A stretch of DNA of 64,000 nucleotides from UA16 sp905478895 (GTDB lineage Bacteria; Bacteroidota; Bacteroidia; Flavobacteriales_D; Sanyastnellaceae): contig CALSQO010000001.1 in the NCBI GenBank assembly GCA_943788495.1, forward strand, positions 124,001 through 188,000. Reading direction: 5' to 3'. The first letter of the stretch is position 1; each line of letters starts with the position of its first letter. The position numbers and the translations under genes were made by a program. The notes beneath the pieces were generated by a model, which made no database searches, was not told where the DNA came from, and was given only the letters and a program-made list of their open reading frames with translations. Positions 1 to 8,763 of the stretch are shown here, one piece after another.

Positions 1-477
1 TGAGACTCCGCGTCTCAGCGGTCTAAGTGCTTTCATGGCTCGGTGATTTCCTTCTGGAAACAACCCCATTCGACCCCCAATTCGCAGTCGTTCAGCACAA
101 ATTTCGAAGATGCGATTGTTGCGTTCTCGAGCATCACCAACTCGGTCGCGCTGCCGGTAGATTGGCATTTGGTTGAATGCAAAAAGGGCCTTGCGCGCAA
201 ATTTCTGATTGAAAACATCTGCTCGTGTGAGCCAATGAACCTGGCTTTGATTGATCAGTGAGACCAGTACACAGGGGTCCATCAATCCGTTTTGGTGGTT
301 GGAGACCACAATCGTTGGCGTTTCCGGTCGTGTCACATGTTCCATGCCCTCGACACCCTCGATGCGATGGAATCGGTTCACGGCGGCACGAACAAGCTGT
401 AGAGCTAAGGCATAACCCCAATGCCGGCTTTGGATGGGCGGTTCGTGAAAGGGTTTGTTATTCGCTGGATCGGCCAA
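1..477 (-). CDS. PlsC-like 1-acyl-glycerol-phosphate acyltransferase (partial, C-terminus beyond left edge)
   Basis: The minus strand is open from position 477 to the window edge. It carries the two signature blocks of the glycerolipid acyltransferase family: an NHxxxxD-type catalytic block (SNHQNGLMDP) and, about 90 residues later, the substrate block LFPEGNH. Such enzymes acylate lysophosphatidic acid or related lipids at the inner membrane. No ATG lies upstream of the catalytic block in a sensible place, so I take the TTG at 477. It lies 21 bases after the pheT stop and in the same frame, so the gene probably rides on the pheT transcript. The C-terminal part is missing, so the exact acyl acceptor cannot be judged. 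The family is fairly sure, the start is not. Confidence 0.75.
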   Translation of the reverse strand, partial: MADPANNKPFHEPPIQSRHWGYALALQLVRAAVNRFHRIEGVEGMEHVTRPETPTIVVSNHQNGLMDPCVLVSLINQSQVHWLTRADVFNQKFARKALFAFNQMPIYRQRDRVGDARERNNRIFEICAERLRIGGRMGLFPEGNHRAMKALRPLRRGVS

Positions 478-498
478 TGTCGTGGGTGTTTTTGCAGG

Positions 499-2991
499 TT
501 AGTCGCGAAGGCGTGCTCCTGTGTCCTCGGTAATTTTATGGAGGATGCGCTGGACACTCTGCTCAATTTGCTTTTCGTTAAGCGTACGTTCCTCATCTTG
601 AAGCGTCAATGAAATGGCATAGGATACTTCGCCTTCAGCCAATTTCTCGCCTTCATAGACATCAAATAAGCCCAAGCGCTTCAATAGTTTTTTTTCTGCT
701 TTTGCAGCACAATCGCGCAATTGACCAAAGGTCGTTCCTTTTTTCAAAATCAGTGATAAGTCGCGCCGAACGGCTGGGAATTTCGCAATTTCTTGGGCTT
801 TGACGCGCTTTCTCCGACTGAGCTTGGTCAGGATGGCCATGGAGCAGTCTGCCCAGAAAACGGGTTGGTTGATGCCGCATTTTTTCGCGACCTCGCTGCG
901 GATCAGCCCCAATCGACCGAGTGATTGGTTCTGATAGGTCAACTCGATTCCCTCAGAAAACAAGGCCGACTGAAAGGTAGCTTCTTTGACCGCGTGCGAC
1001 GCAATTCCCAAACCATCAAGCATGGCGTATACCTCGGATTTGATGCTGTAAGGCGTAGCCATATGTCCCGCATTGTTCCAATTTTCAGGAGCTGTTTTCC
1101 CCGTCTGCCACAGTCCAATGCGCTCTTTTTCAGTGTAACGATGGGAGGCATTGGTCGCCTCATTTTCCGCATTTTCTTTGTGTTCATAAACCCGTCCAAT
1201 CTCAAAAAACCGCAAGTCAGGACGTTGGTGATTGCGGTTGTGTGCAATGGCCTCGAGTCCTTGAAAAAGCAATGATTGACGCATGACACCCAAATCTGAA
1301 CTTAGGGGGTTCATCAAGGCGATGCGCTTGCTGGGGTCCCAGCCGTCTGATTGTTCTCCAAAATCCTCGGTATAGGAAGAGCGGGTCATCGAATTGCTCA
1401 TGATCTCTTGAAACCCACGGCTTACCAACACATTTGCCAGTTGCAAACGAATGGATTCTTCCGCCACTCCTTCTTGATGTTGAGCCGTAGAATTCATGCG
1501 TGCTGGCAAGGGAATCTTATCAAACCCGTAAATACGCAATACCTCTTCGATTGCATCGGCGGGACGTGTTACATCCTTTCGATAAGGAGGTACTTGCAAA
1601 ACCAGTGCTTCCGGACGCTCTTCCACGATGGTGATGTCGAGATCTGTGCAAATGGCCTTGACAGCGGTTCGGTCTAAGGAAACACCAATCAGCCGATCCA
1701 AGGCTTCCCATTCTAATACAATGGTCGCACCTTTCGGGAGTTCAGCGGCACTGACTTGTTTCACTCCGACCACGGAGCATTCGGTCCATTCTTGCAGGAG
1801 GTGCGCCGCTCGTTGGAGGGCGAGCTGAATCAATTCGGGGTCAACGCCACGTTCAAAACGGAAAGAAGCATCGGTGGAAAGTCCATGACGCTTCGCCATT
1901 TTACGGGTCACGACGGGGTCGAAATAGGCCGATTCCAGAACAATTCGTTGGGTGGTTTCACTGACACCACTTTGGTCTCCTCCGTATACACCGGCGAGGC
2001 ACATGGGGCCATCTGAGTCCGCAATTACTTGGTCTTCGGCATGCAGTTCTCGTTCCGTCCCATCGAGGGTGGTGAGTTTTTCACCCGCCTTGGCATTCCG
2101 GACGGTGATTTGATTGCCACGGATGGCGTCTGCATCGAAGGCATGCAGCGGTTGCCCGAGTTCGTGCAATACAAAATTGGTCGCATCAACGACATTGTTT
2201 TGCGGTTGAACACCAATGGCACGCAAGCGTCGTTGGGCCCATTCGGGAGAAGGGCTTATTGTGATGCCTTCGAGCAGCATTCCGCAGTAGACGGAGCATC
2301 CTTCGGGGTGGGCAACGTCAATCGAAAGCTCGTTCGTTAGCGCTTTTGGCCAGGGTGCCACGCTCGGCAGTTGCATGGAACCAACGTTTTCGGACGTGCC
2401 CTCTACTGTTTCATGGAGCAATCCGGCGCGAAGATCTCGGGCAACGCCCCAGTGGCTCATGCCGTCGGTTCGATTGGGAGTCAGTCCAATCTCTAACACC
2501 CAGTCGGACTGGAGGTTGAACACTTCAGCAGCGGGTGTGCCGGGTTGCCACTTGGCGTCGAGTTCGATGATTCCTTCATGTGATTCTCCGAGTCCGATTT
2601 CGTCTTCGGCACAAATCATTCCCATGGAGACCTCTCCTCGAATCTTTCCTTTCTTGATTTTGAAGGGCTCTCCGTCATTGGGATGAAGTGTGGTGCCGAC
2701 CGTGGCGACAATCACCCTTAAATCTGCGCGCGCATTGCTTGCTCCACAGACAATTTGCAGCAGCTCTTCCTCCCCAATATTTACTTCGCAGATTTGCAGC
2801 CGATCGGCGTTTGGATGCTGCCGGGCAGTCACGATTTGGCCGGCAACAAGGCCTACCAAACCACCCGGAATGGATTCGACCGAAGCAACGCCTTCTACTT
2901 CGAGGCCGGTCGCAGTGAGCACAGCTGAAGCTTCCTCAATGGAGGAGCGGACAGGTAGCATTTGGTTCAACCAATCAAAGGAGATTTTCAT
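499..2991 (-). CDS. pheT: phenylalanine--tRNA ligase beta subunit
   Basis: The 830-residue product has the full bacterial PheT layout. An N-terminal EMAP-like tRNA-binding OB fold spans about residues 40-150. The B3/4 editing domain follows at about 230-400, then the B5 domain, the catalytic-like core, and a C-terminal ferredoxin-fold anticodon-binding domain over the last 95 residues. Together with PheS it forms the alpha2-beta2 enzyme that charges tRNA-Phe; this subunit binds tRNA and clears mischarged Tyr. The start begins MKISFDWLNQ, usual for the family. A TAACTTTG promoter element lies 19 bases upstream. pheS is not adjacent: it sits on the other strand about 1.8 kb away. Confidence 0.97.
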   Translation of the reverse strand: MKISFDWLNQMLPVRSSIEEASAVLTATGLEVEGVASVESIPGGLVGLVAGQIVTARQHPNADRLQICEVNIGEEELLQIVCGASNARADLRVIVATVGTTLHPNDGEPFKIKKGKIRGEVSMGMICAEDEIGLGESHEGIIELDAKWQPGTPAAEVFNLQSDWVLEIGLTPNRTDGMSHWGVARDLRAGLLHETVEGTSENVGSMQLPSVAPWPKALTNELSIDVAHPEGCSVYCGMLLEGITISPSPEWAQRRLRAIGVQPQNNVVDATNFVLHELGQPLHAFDADAIRGNQITVRNAKAGEKLTTLDGTERELHAEDQVIADSDGPMCLAGVYGGDQSGVSETTQRIVLESAYFDPVVTRKMAKRHGLSTDASFRFERGVDPELIQLALQRAAHLLQEWTECSVVGVKQVSAAELPKGATIVLEWEALDRLIGVSLDRTAVKAICTDLDITIVEERPEALVLQVPPYRKDVTRPADAIEEVLRIYGFDKIPLPARMNSTAQHQEGVAEESIRLQLANVLVSRGFQEIMSNSMTRSSYTEDFGEQSDGWDPSKRIALMNPLSSDLGVMRQSLLFQGLEAIAHNRNHQRPDLRFFEIGRVYEHKENAENEATNASHRYTEKERIGLWQTGKTAPENWNNAGHMATPYSIKSEVYAMLDGLGIASHAVKEATFQSALFSEGIELTYQNQSLGRLGLIRSEVAKKCGINQPVFWADCSMAILTKLSRRKRVKAQEIAKFPAVRRDLSLILKKGTTFGQLRDCAAKAEKKLLKRLGLFDVYEGEKLAEGEVSYAISLTLQDEERTLNEKQIEQSVQRILHKITEDTGARLRD

Positions 2992-3010
2992 GGGTCGCTT
3001 ATTGGTGGTG

Positions 3011-3018
3011 CAAAGTTA
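3011..3018 (-). promoter_or_regulatory. TAnnTTTG promoter element for pheT
   Basis: TAACTTTG on the minus strand, 19 bases before the pheT ATG, matches the Bacteroidota -7 consensus. No convincing TTG -33 element was picked out. Confidence 0.6.
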
Positions 3019-3104
3019 GCAGGACTCTTCGGCTGGACATCATGAACGACACGCTTTTTGGCAATCTCCTGAACGCTTTTCAACGATTCAAAAAGAATGT
3101 TGAG

Positions 3105-3112
3105 TAACTTCG
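3105..3112 (+). promoter_or_regulatory. TAnnTTCG promoter element for tRNA-Pro
   Basis: TAACTTCG lies 35 bases upstream of the mature tRNA-Pro 5' end. The C at the seventh position is a variant seen repeatedly upstream of other genes in this window. Confidence 0.5.
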
Positions 3113-3147
3113 CCCTCCCAAAATCATTTGGATTGCGGGAATTGCAT

Positions 3148-3220
3148 CGGGATGTAGCTCAGTTGGTAGAGTACGCGTCTGGGGGACGTGTGGTCGCTGG
3201 TTCAAGTCCAGTCATCCCGA
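3148..3220 (+). tRNA. tRNA-Pro (anticodon GGG)
   Basis: A complete cloverleaf can be drawn. The acceptor strand CGGGATG pairs with CATCCCG. The D stem is GCTC/GAGT and the anticodon stem CGCGT/ACGTG encloses the 7-base loop CTGGGGG, giving anticodon GGG. The T arm contains GGTTCAAGTCC. The 5' C and discriminator A fit proline. The 3' CCA is not fully encoded. A hairpin terminator follows 11 bases later. Confidence 0.95.
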
Positions 3221-3231
3221 CAAAAAAGAAG

Positions 3232-3259
3232 AACCCGGAGCGTTGGCTCTGGGTTTTTA
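3232..3259 (+). terminator. Rho-independent terminator after tRNA-Pro
   Basis: The stem AACCCGGAGC pairs with GCTCTGGGTT across a GTTG loop and runs into a T tract. It would end the tRNA-Pro transcript just before the small conserved gene. Confidence 0.8.
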
Positions 3260-3287
3260 ATTGAATTCAAGCGTTTATACGCGCAAC

Positions 3288-3629
3288 ATGGATTACGCAT
3301 TTGAACAACAATGGGGCCGTTTGGTCCAGAAAATGGAGGATCGTTTTGGCGAGCCTCCTGACCTCACGACGATGATTTTTACCGTGGGCCTGCAAGAATG
3401 TGGACAAGGTTTTCGCACATTTAAGAAAGATGAAAAGCTGGAAGTGATGCACGTGGGCGTTTGCACGCTTCTGGCCCCGATGGGATTTTACGAGGAACTG
3501 GGCACGGACGAGGACGGGTGGCCACACTTTGAAAGAACAGGAGAAATTCCTGCCGTATCAAAGGAGGAGCAAGAATTGCTCATGAAACGCGCACTGTTGG
3601 AGTATTTCGCCGCTTGGATCGCGGTTTAG
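3288..3629 (+). CDS. small conserved hypothetical protein
   Basis: A 113-residue acidic soluble protein with no signal peptide, membrane segment or motif that I can name. I prefer the ATG at 3288 (MDYAFEQQWG) over the in-frame TTG at 3261 because the TTG touches the upstream terminator. The protein reads like a compact, mostly helical domain with two conserved-looking stretches, TVGLQECGQGFRTF and GVCTLLAPMGFYE. The gene stands alone between tRNA-Pro and a convergent lipoprotein gene, so context gives no function. From memory, proteins of this kind occur as uncharacterised single genes in Flavobacteriales; that is not tested here. Confidence 0.7.
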   Translation: MDYAFEQQWGRLVQKMEDRFGEPPDLTTMIFTVGLQECGQGFRTFKKDEKLEVMHVGVCTLLAPMGFYEELGTDEDGWPHFERTGEIPAVSKEEQELLMKRALLEYFAAWIAV

Positions 3630-3657
3630 AATCTCGGATGACCTGACATTTCTGTCT

Positions 3658-4035
3658 TTACTCGATATAAACCGTCGCCTCATTGGTCAGCTCTTCCTCA
3701 ATTTTGATGAGGCCTGTTCCGAAGAGCGCAGCTTTCGAAGCTTCAATGTCTAAAACGGCAAATCCGGCTTGCCCTTCCACATAGAACGTAGAGAAATTGA
3801 AGCTGACGGTTCCTGCGGCGTTCGTTACGGCTGTTGTGTCAAACCGGGGCTCACCGACAAAATCTTGGTCTACGGAACCAAATGCAAACAAGCGAACCGA
3901 CGCGCCTTGAACCGGAGCTCCGAGTTCATTTAGAACGACTACGTTGGCGATGGTTTCTTCAACTTCGTGGCAACTTGTGGCTAAAAAGATGAAAGAAGTC
4001 ATCAATAGGGTGAGAGAAAGGGTCGCTTTTCGCAT
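3658..4035 (-). CDS. putative lipoprotein with carboxypeptidase-regulatory-like fold
   Basis: A 125-residue protein starting MRKATLSLTL with a signal peptide ending in a lipobox (FLATSC, Cys22), so it is probably lipid-anchored and periplasmic or outer-membrane facing. An upstream in-frame start at 4113 would add 26 charged residues before the signal and overlap the divergent gene, so I reject it. The mature part (VVVLNELGAPVQGASVRLF, then a GTVSFNF stretch) has the beta-sandwich pattern of carboxypeptidase-regulatory-like or Big-type domains. These usually aid binding or folding and are not catalytic. It is divergent from the cyclophilin gene with 51 bases between starts. Exact role unknown. 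Confidence 0.7.
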   Translation of the reverse strand: MRKATLSLTLLMTSFIFLATSCHEVEETIANVVVLNELGAPVQGASVRLFAFGSVDQDFVGEPRFDTTAVTNAAGTVSFNFSTFYVEGQAGFAVLDIEASKAALFGTGLIKIEEELTNEATVYIE

Positions 4036-4044
4036 CGGGTCTTC

Positions 4045-4052
4045 TAACTTTG
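4045..4052 (+). promoter_or_regulatory. TAnnTTTG promoter element for the cyclophilin-pheS pair
   Basis: TAACTTTG lies 34 bases before the cyclophilin ATG in the short divergent gap. It probably drives the cyclophilin gene and the tightly packed pheS. Confidence 0.55.
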
Positions 4053-4086
4053 CAGGGCAGTGAACCCCAAATATCTTCAAAAAGTC

Positions 4087-4833
4087 ATGAAATTCAAGTT
4101 TCTTAAGCAACATACCGCATTATTTGTGATCGCAACGTCTCTGTTTGTCGTCGCTGGGTGCAATGAAAACACGGAATCGCAGGCGGAAGCATCCGAATCT
4201 TCGACTGCCCTGAGCCGCCAAGTTCGAATTGAGACAAGCTTCGGTGATATGGTGGTTGAATTATCTGACAGCACGCCTGCACACCGCGATAATTTCATCG
4301 AATTGGCTTCTACAGGCTTTTACGACAGCTTGCTTTTTCACCGGGTAATCAAAGGTTTTATGGTTCAGGGGGGGGATCCGAATAGCCGTGGAGCAGACTT
4401 GTCCCAGCGTTTGGGCATGGGTGGCCCCGGATACAAAGTTCCTGCGGAAATCAGGAAAGATCACTTGCACTTCAAAGGAGCATTGTCTGCAGCGCGGCAA
4501 GGAGATCAAGCAAATCCGGAGCGTGCTAGCTCAGGCAGCCAATTTTACTTGGTTCACGGGCGAACGTTCAATGAAGCCGAATTGGCGAACATTGCGGCAC
4601 GTGCGGATCGCGCCAATGAGCAATTCAATCAGAATGAAAAGTTTGAATACTCGGAAGAAACGATCAAGCGGTACATGGAAGAAGGAGGCGCCCCGTTTTT
4701 GGACAACCAGTATACCGTATTTGGTCAGGTGATTTCAGGCCTCGACATCATCGATTCTATCGCCGCCGTGAAAACAGGCGCGGGTGATCGACCAATGGAG
4801 GATGTGATCATGACCATGGAAGTGATTCGTTGA
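4087..4833 (+). CDS. cyclophilin-type peptidyl-prolyl cis-trans isomerase lipoprotein
   Basis: A 248-residue protein starting MKFKFLKQHT, with a signal peptide ending in the lipobox VVAGC. A cyclophilin domain follows from about residue 48. Active-site blocks visible are FHRVIKGFMVQGGDP, the SSGSQFYLVHG segment and VFGQVISGLDIID. An insertion of about 45 charged residues sits between the last two, as in other Bacteroidota cyclophilins. It should isomerise prolyl bonds in periplasmic or outer-membrane proteins. The upstream ATG at 4060 would bury the signal peptide, so 4087 is preferred. pheS begins two bases after the stop, so the two are probably co-transcribed. Confidence 0.9.
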   Translation: MKFKFLKQHTALFVIATSLFVVAGCNENTESQAEASESSTALSRQVRIETSFGDMVVELSDSTPAHRDNFIELASTGFYDSLLFHRVIKGFMVQGGDPNSRGADLSQRLGMGGPGYKVPAEIRKDHLHFKGALSAARQGDQANPERASSGSQFYLVHGRTFNEAELANIAARADRANEQFNQNEKFEYSEETIKRYMEEGGAPFLDNQYTVFGQVISGLDIIDSIAAVKTGAGDRPMEDVIMTMEVIR

Positions 4834-4835
4834 TC

Positions 4836-5864
4836 ATGGAACTAAAAGAGCAAATTCTGGCCTACCTGAGCGAGATTGATGGCAAAACACTGTCTAATTC
4901 CGAGGAGGTCGAGGAGTTTCGAATTGCTTGGCTCGGTCGAAAAGGGATCCTGAAGGATACCATGGCGGCATTCAAGGCGGCTCCAAACGACCAGAAGCGT
5001 GAACTTGGCCAGCTCGTCAATCAGCTGAAGAATGCGGCTGAAGGCCTGGTGGCGAAGGGTGCACAAGGAGACGAAGGAGGTGAATCTACCAATGAGATTT
5101 TGAACGATTGGACCCGGCCAGATGGCGGCATTCCATTGGGAGCGCACCATCCGTTGAGTGTCGTTCGCCGTGAAATTATTGGGATCTTGGAACGGATGGG
5201 ATTTGTGGTGACAGAAGGTCCAGAAATCGAGGACGATTGGCACGTATTCAGTGGGCTCAATTTCCCAGAGGAGCATCCGGCACGCGACATGCAGGACACA
5301 TTCTTTGTCGATAGAAAGCCTGACATGCTCCTGCGAACCCACACTTCTTCTGTCCAGGTGCGTGAGATGGAACGACGCGATCCTCCCATGCGGATCATGA
5401 TGCCAGGACGGGTGTTTCGGAATGAGGCCATCAGCGCGAGAGCGCATTGCATGTTTCACCAAATCGAAGGATTGTACATCGATGAAGGAGTGTCATTTGC
5501 TGACCTGAAGCAAACGCTGCTGCGCTTTGCTCAGGAATTTTTTGGGGCGGACACGAAGATTCGTTTGCGACCCTCTTACTTTCCTTTCACGGAGCCAAGT
5601 GCCGAAGTGGACGTGTATTGGGGATTGAAAACGGAAGTGGATAAGCGCATCACCAAAGGGACCGGATGGTTGGAAATTTTGGGATGCGGAATGGTTGATC
5701 CAGCGGTGTTGGAAGCGTCGGGCATTGATTCCAGAAAGTATTCCGGTTTTGCCTTCGGAATGGGGGTGGAGCGCATTGCGATGTTGAAGTATCAAATCGG
5801 TGACTTGCGGGCTTTCTTTGAAAGCGACATGCGCTTTTTGAATCAGTTCCAGGGGGAATACTAA
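4836..5864 (+). CDS. pheS: phenylalanine--tRNA ligase alpha subunit
   Basis: A 342-residue class II synthetase subunit. An N-terminal coiled-coil region covers about residues 1-85, followed by the catalytic core. Motif 2 appears as GRVFRNEAISARAHCMFHQIEG and motif 3 as GFAFGMGVERIAML. It activates phenylalanine with ATP and charges tRNA-Phe in complex with PheT. The length is normal for the family. I start at ATG 4836 (MELKEQILAY) and not the TTG six bases earlier. It follows the cyclophilin gene by two bases and ends 19 bases before a convergent gene. Confidence 0.97.
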   Translation: MELKEQILAYLSEIDGKTLSNSEEVEEFRIAWLGRKGILKDTMAAFKAAPNDQKRELGQLVNQLKNAAEGLVAKGAQGDEGGESTNEILNDWTRPDGGIPLGAHHPLSVVRREIIGILERMGFVVTEGPEIEDDWHVFSGLNFPEEHPARDMQDTFFVDRKPDMLLRTHTSSVQVREMERRDPPMRIMMPGRVFRNEAISARAHCMFHQIEGLYIDEGVSFADLKQTLLRFAQEFFGADTKIRLRPSYFPFTEPSAEVDVYWGLKTEVDKRITKGTGWLEILGCGMVDPAVLEASGIDSRKYSGFAFGMGVERIAMLKYQIGDLRAFFESDMRFLNQFQGEY

Positions 5865-5883
5865 TCCCTATTCGGAGAGGAAC

Positions 5884-7677
5884 TCAGGCGAACGGCAAGG
5901 TCAATGTGACCTTTTCTTCAATCGGTGAAATGCGTTCTACTTGTATTTTTCCAGCGATTTTTCGGAGCTGTGCATGGAGTTCATTCCAGCGAGAGGAGGC
6001 GAGTGCATCCTTGCCGTGAAAGAGACCTTGCATTGCTTTTGAAGCCTCGGTGTGATTGCTGCTCAGGCAGAATTTCCAATGGGAGGTCTCAGCCTCCACT
6101 TTTATGCGAATGGCGTCTTCTTCATTCGAAATTTCTGCCAATCCGCGTAAGAAGTTGCGAATCACAACCCGCACATCTGGCCCTACCGAGAATTGGACAT
6201 TTTCGTCCAAGGTCCAATTCATTTCGGTCCGAATTTCTGCGTCCAGGGCGTTGAGGAAGGATTGAATGCTCTGGGATCTCAAGTCTTCATCACGCTCAAA
6301 AACAAAGTCGCCGTTGGGCATTAAGCTGCTGCTTCCCAACTCCTGGTTCTCTTCATTTTTGGGCCTGTTTGAATCAGCTCTTTTATTCTTCGTATTGGGC
6401 AGGCGATCGGTTGGAACCAAGCTTCGCAGGCGGATGATACGTCGACGTTCTTTTCGAAGGGCTGCATTCAATACTCGATGGCTTCGGGCATTGGCAATGA
6501 GACCAATGCCTAACAGCGCTGCGAGCCACGGCCACAGGCCATAGGAATTGGAGGAAGACGGGGCCGTGTTCAACCCCATTACAGCACGATCAAATGGGTC
6601 TGGCTCGGGTAAAAACCGCTCGGTGAAACTCTGAATCTCCCGGATCGGTTGGGACTGCATCGCTTCGAAAAGGCGAATGTTGATTTGGTCCACCTCCATC
6701 ATGGCAGCCAATGCCTCCCCCTCATTTCCACGTTGATGTTCGAATTCTGCGCGCTGCCTCAGGGCTTCAAGAAGCAATGCGTCCTGTTGGGCGATACGCG
6801 CCTCTTTGATGGCTTCGTGCAAGGCAATAATCACGTCCAAAGGGCGGTGCATTTTCTGTGCGGAATTGGCCATCCTCAATTGGGCGAGGGTCATTGCCGT
6901 TGCATCGTTCCGATCAGTCTGTGCTAAAATGCGCTGAGCCCAAGTCAAGGCAGCGGCATCGTTCCCTTCGGAAGCGATGATCATTTGGATTTGTTCTCGG
7001 AAATCCTGTGCCAAACCGTTGGGGATTTGATTCGCTTCTTTTTCGAAAATGGAAGTGAGTGAATCTGCGCGAGGGCCCCGCATGATGTACTCGAGTTGAA
7101 TGGACTGGCTCAACCATTCCATTCGCTTCTCCGCTGGGATGAGCGTATTCTCCATGGCCAAGCACTTGAGGATGCATCGGCTTGCCTCCTCCCAATTTCC
7201 ACTGATGAAATGCAGATTGGCAATGCTTGACTTGAGTTCCCAATTGTCCGGTCGCAACTTAATTTCGCGCATCAAGATGGCAATGGCCTTTCCCTCTTGC
7301 TGCAATTGCATCCAAAGATTTGCTGCGAGCTTTGATTGCTGAAGCCGATTCTCCTCGCTGCAGGCGAGCAACCCATCTTGGGTGAGGCCTAACGTTCTTT
7401 CTGCAAGGGTGTAATTTTGACTTTGAACATGAATGTTGGCAATTCCAAGCCGAGCGCGGGCAACTTGACAAGGGTCGAAGGATCGCTCTTCAGCGCCACG
7501 GTACATTGCCAACGCAGCAACAGGACGACTGGATTCGAATAGCGAATCTCCGCGAAGAAGCATGCGCTCAGCTTCGTTGGCTTCTCTGGAAAGTACGGGT
7601 GCTTTTTGGGCGAAAATAGCTCCGAGTTGGGCGAGGCAAATAGAGGCCAACAGGAACAGATTTCGAGTAAAAAGCAT
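5884..7677 (-). CDS. TPR membrane protein with degenerate histidine-kinase-like C-terminus
   Basis: A 597-residue protein. It has a signal peptide (cleavage near AIFAQ), then TPR-like helical repeats over roughly residues 30-350, one membrane segment near 377-396 (WPWLAALLGIGLIA), and a cytoplasmic C-terminal domain. The domain layout copies TPR sensor histidine kinases. However, I see no phosphoacceptor-His block. The N box reads NFLRGLAEIS where kinases have NLLxNAxK, and no DxGxG box is present. The last strands, ending VTLTLPF, still match the G2 end of an HATPase domain. I infer a pseudokinase that senses or scaffolds. It is the only gene in its transcription unit. The alternative is a very divergent active kinase. 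Confidence 0.7.
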   Translation of the reverse strand: MLFTRNLFLLASICLAQLGAIFAQKAPVLSREANEAERMLLRGDSLFESSRPVAALAMYRGAEERSFDPCQVARARLGIANIHVQSQNYTLAERTLGLTQDGLLACSEENRLQQSKLAANLWMQLQQEGKAIAILMREIKLRPDNWELKSSIANLHFISGNWEEASRCILKCLAMENTLIPAEKRMEWLSQSIQLEYIMRGPRADSLTSIFEKEANQIPNGLAQDFREQIQMIIASEGNDAAALTWAQRILAQTDRNDATAMTLAQLRMANSAQKMHRPLDVIIALHEAIKEARIAQQDALLLEALRQRAEFEHQRGNEGEALAAMMEVDQINIRLFEAMQSQPIREIQSFTERFLPEPDPFDRAVMGLNTAPSSSNSYGLWPWLAALLGIGLIANARSHRVLNAALRKERRRIIRLRSLVPTDRLPNTKNKRADSNRPKNEENQELGSSSLMPNGDFVFERDEDLRSQSIQSFLNALDAEIRTEMNWTLDENVQFSVGPDVRVVIRNFLRGLAEISNEEDAIRIKVEAETSHWKFCLSSNHTEASKAMQGLFHGKDALASSRWNELHAQLRKIAGKIQVERISPIEEKVTLTLPFA

Positions 7678-7681
7678 GGTA

Positions 7682-7688
7682 CAAACTA
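7682..7688 (-). promoter_or_regulatory. possible promoter element TAGTTTG for the TPR/kinase-like gene
   Basis: TAGTTTG ends four bases before the ATG on the minus strand. It is one base shorter than the TAnnTTTG consensus, so it is only a weak candidate. Confidence 0.3.
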
Positions 7689-7761
7689 CCCATCAAACGG
7701 GCCCATTATTTCTCGAATCAATGGAATTGTTCACAGACTGAGGCGCAAAAATGGCGCTCAC

Positions 7762-8763
7762 TCAATCGTTCCAAATGACATCCAGCAAGGTGTTTCCAAC
7801 GGCCTCGAGTGTAGGCTTACTGATCACGCGCATGTTGTCCTGGTGGGTGTGATGAAAAGGGCCATATCCCATGGGTAAGACCTGCACCTGATAGTGTACG
7901 ATGTTGGCAGAGGGAACACCTCCGAGCTGGGAGACAAACAAATTGTCGTCCACGGTTTGGGGCGTCACATCGCTTTTGAAATAATTGCTGTACCCCAAAT
8001 CTGAAGCGGCTTTCCAGATTTTGCGCACAATGGATGGGGCAAAGGCCATTGAGGTGCCTTCCCGGTTGAAAACGGCATCTTTCGCACCAACCATATCCAG
8101 TAGAATGCCATACTTCGCTTGGTATCCAAATTTGTGCGGTTGATTCGCCCAGAATTGACTCCCTAAGCACCAAGTGGTAATGCTGCCGTTTCCAATATTC
8201 GCCCATTCTGGAGCACCGTAGTCTTCTGCATCAAAAAAGATCACATCAATTCCTACATCAAGGGTTGTATCTGCTCCAAGAATACGTGCGACTTCTAGCA
8301 ACACGCCCACGCCGGAACCGCCATCATTCGCTCCATCAATGGGTTCGCGGATGCGGATGGTGTCTTTGTCAGCGAAGGGCCGCGTGTCCCAGTGGGCATA
8401 CAACATGATTCGCTCTTGATTTTGAGGACGAAATTGCCCAATGATATTCCGCATTTCCAACACAGTTCCGTCGTATGCCCGAACACGACCGGGTTGTTCA
8501 ATGACCTCTGCCCCATGTCGCGTCAATTCGTTTGCGAGCCAATCGCCACAAGCAACGTGCTCTTTGGAGTTGGGAACACGGGGTCCAAAGTCCACTTGCG
8601 ATTGAATATATCCGTATGCTGAATCGCTGCTGAATGCAGGTGCTTTGATGCGTTCAACTGCCATTTGCGTGACAGGCCGCTCTTCGGTTTCACCGGCACA
8701 ACTTACCAGCATATATGCGCTCAGCAGCAGCCCCATTTGGAAGGGCGCTATCAACCGTGTCAT
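7762..8763 (-). CDS. M28-family lipoprotein, glutaminyl-peptide cyclotransferase-like
   Basis: A 333-residue protein starting MTRLIAPFQM with a signal peptide ending LVSC, a lipobox. The zinc-hydrolase core of family M28 is clear: AHWDTRP, then DGANDGGSG, then FDAEDYG, and a late HHTHQDN block carrying a zinc-ligand His. Bacteroidota proteins with this pattern are either aminopeptidases or glutaminyl cyclases, which cyclise N-terminal Gln of exported proteins. I lean to the cyclase because of the single lipid-anchored domain and its length. N-terminal pyroglutamate is common on proteins exported in this phylum. The start overlaps the cysS stop as ATGA, showing translational coupling to cysS. 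Confidence 0.8.
   Translation of the reverse strand: MTRLIAPFQMGLLLSAYMLVSCAGETEERPVTQMAVERIKAPAFSSDSAYGYIQSQVDFGPRVPNSKEHVACGDWLANELTRHGAEVIEQPGRVRAYDGTVLEMRNIIGQFRPQNQERIMLYAHWDTRPFADKDTIRIREPIDGANDGGSGVGVLLEVARILGADTTLDVGIDVIFFDAEDYGAPEWANIGNGSITTWCLGSQFWANQPHKFGYQAKYGILLDMVGAKDAVFNREGTSMAFAPSIVRKIWKAASDLGYSNYFKSDVTPQTVDDNLFVSQLGGVPSANIVHYQVQVLPMGYGPFHHTHQDNMRVISKPTLEAVGNTLLDVIWND

Noticed and set aside
4842..5462. A 206-codon open frame on the minus strand
   Set aside because: It is antisense to pheS and shows the scrambled composition expected of a reverse-frame shadow.
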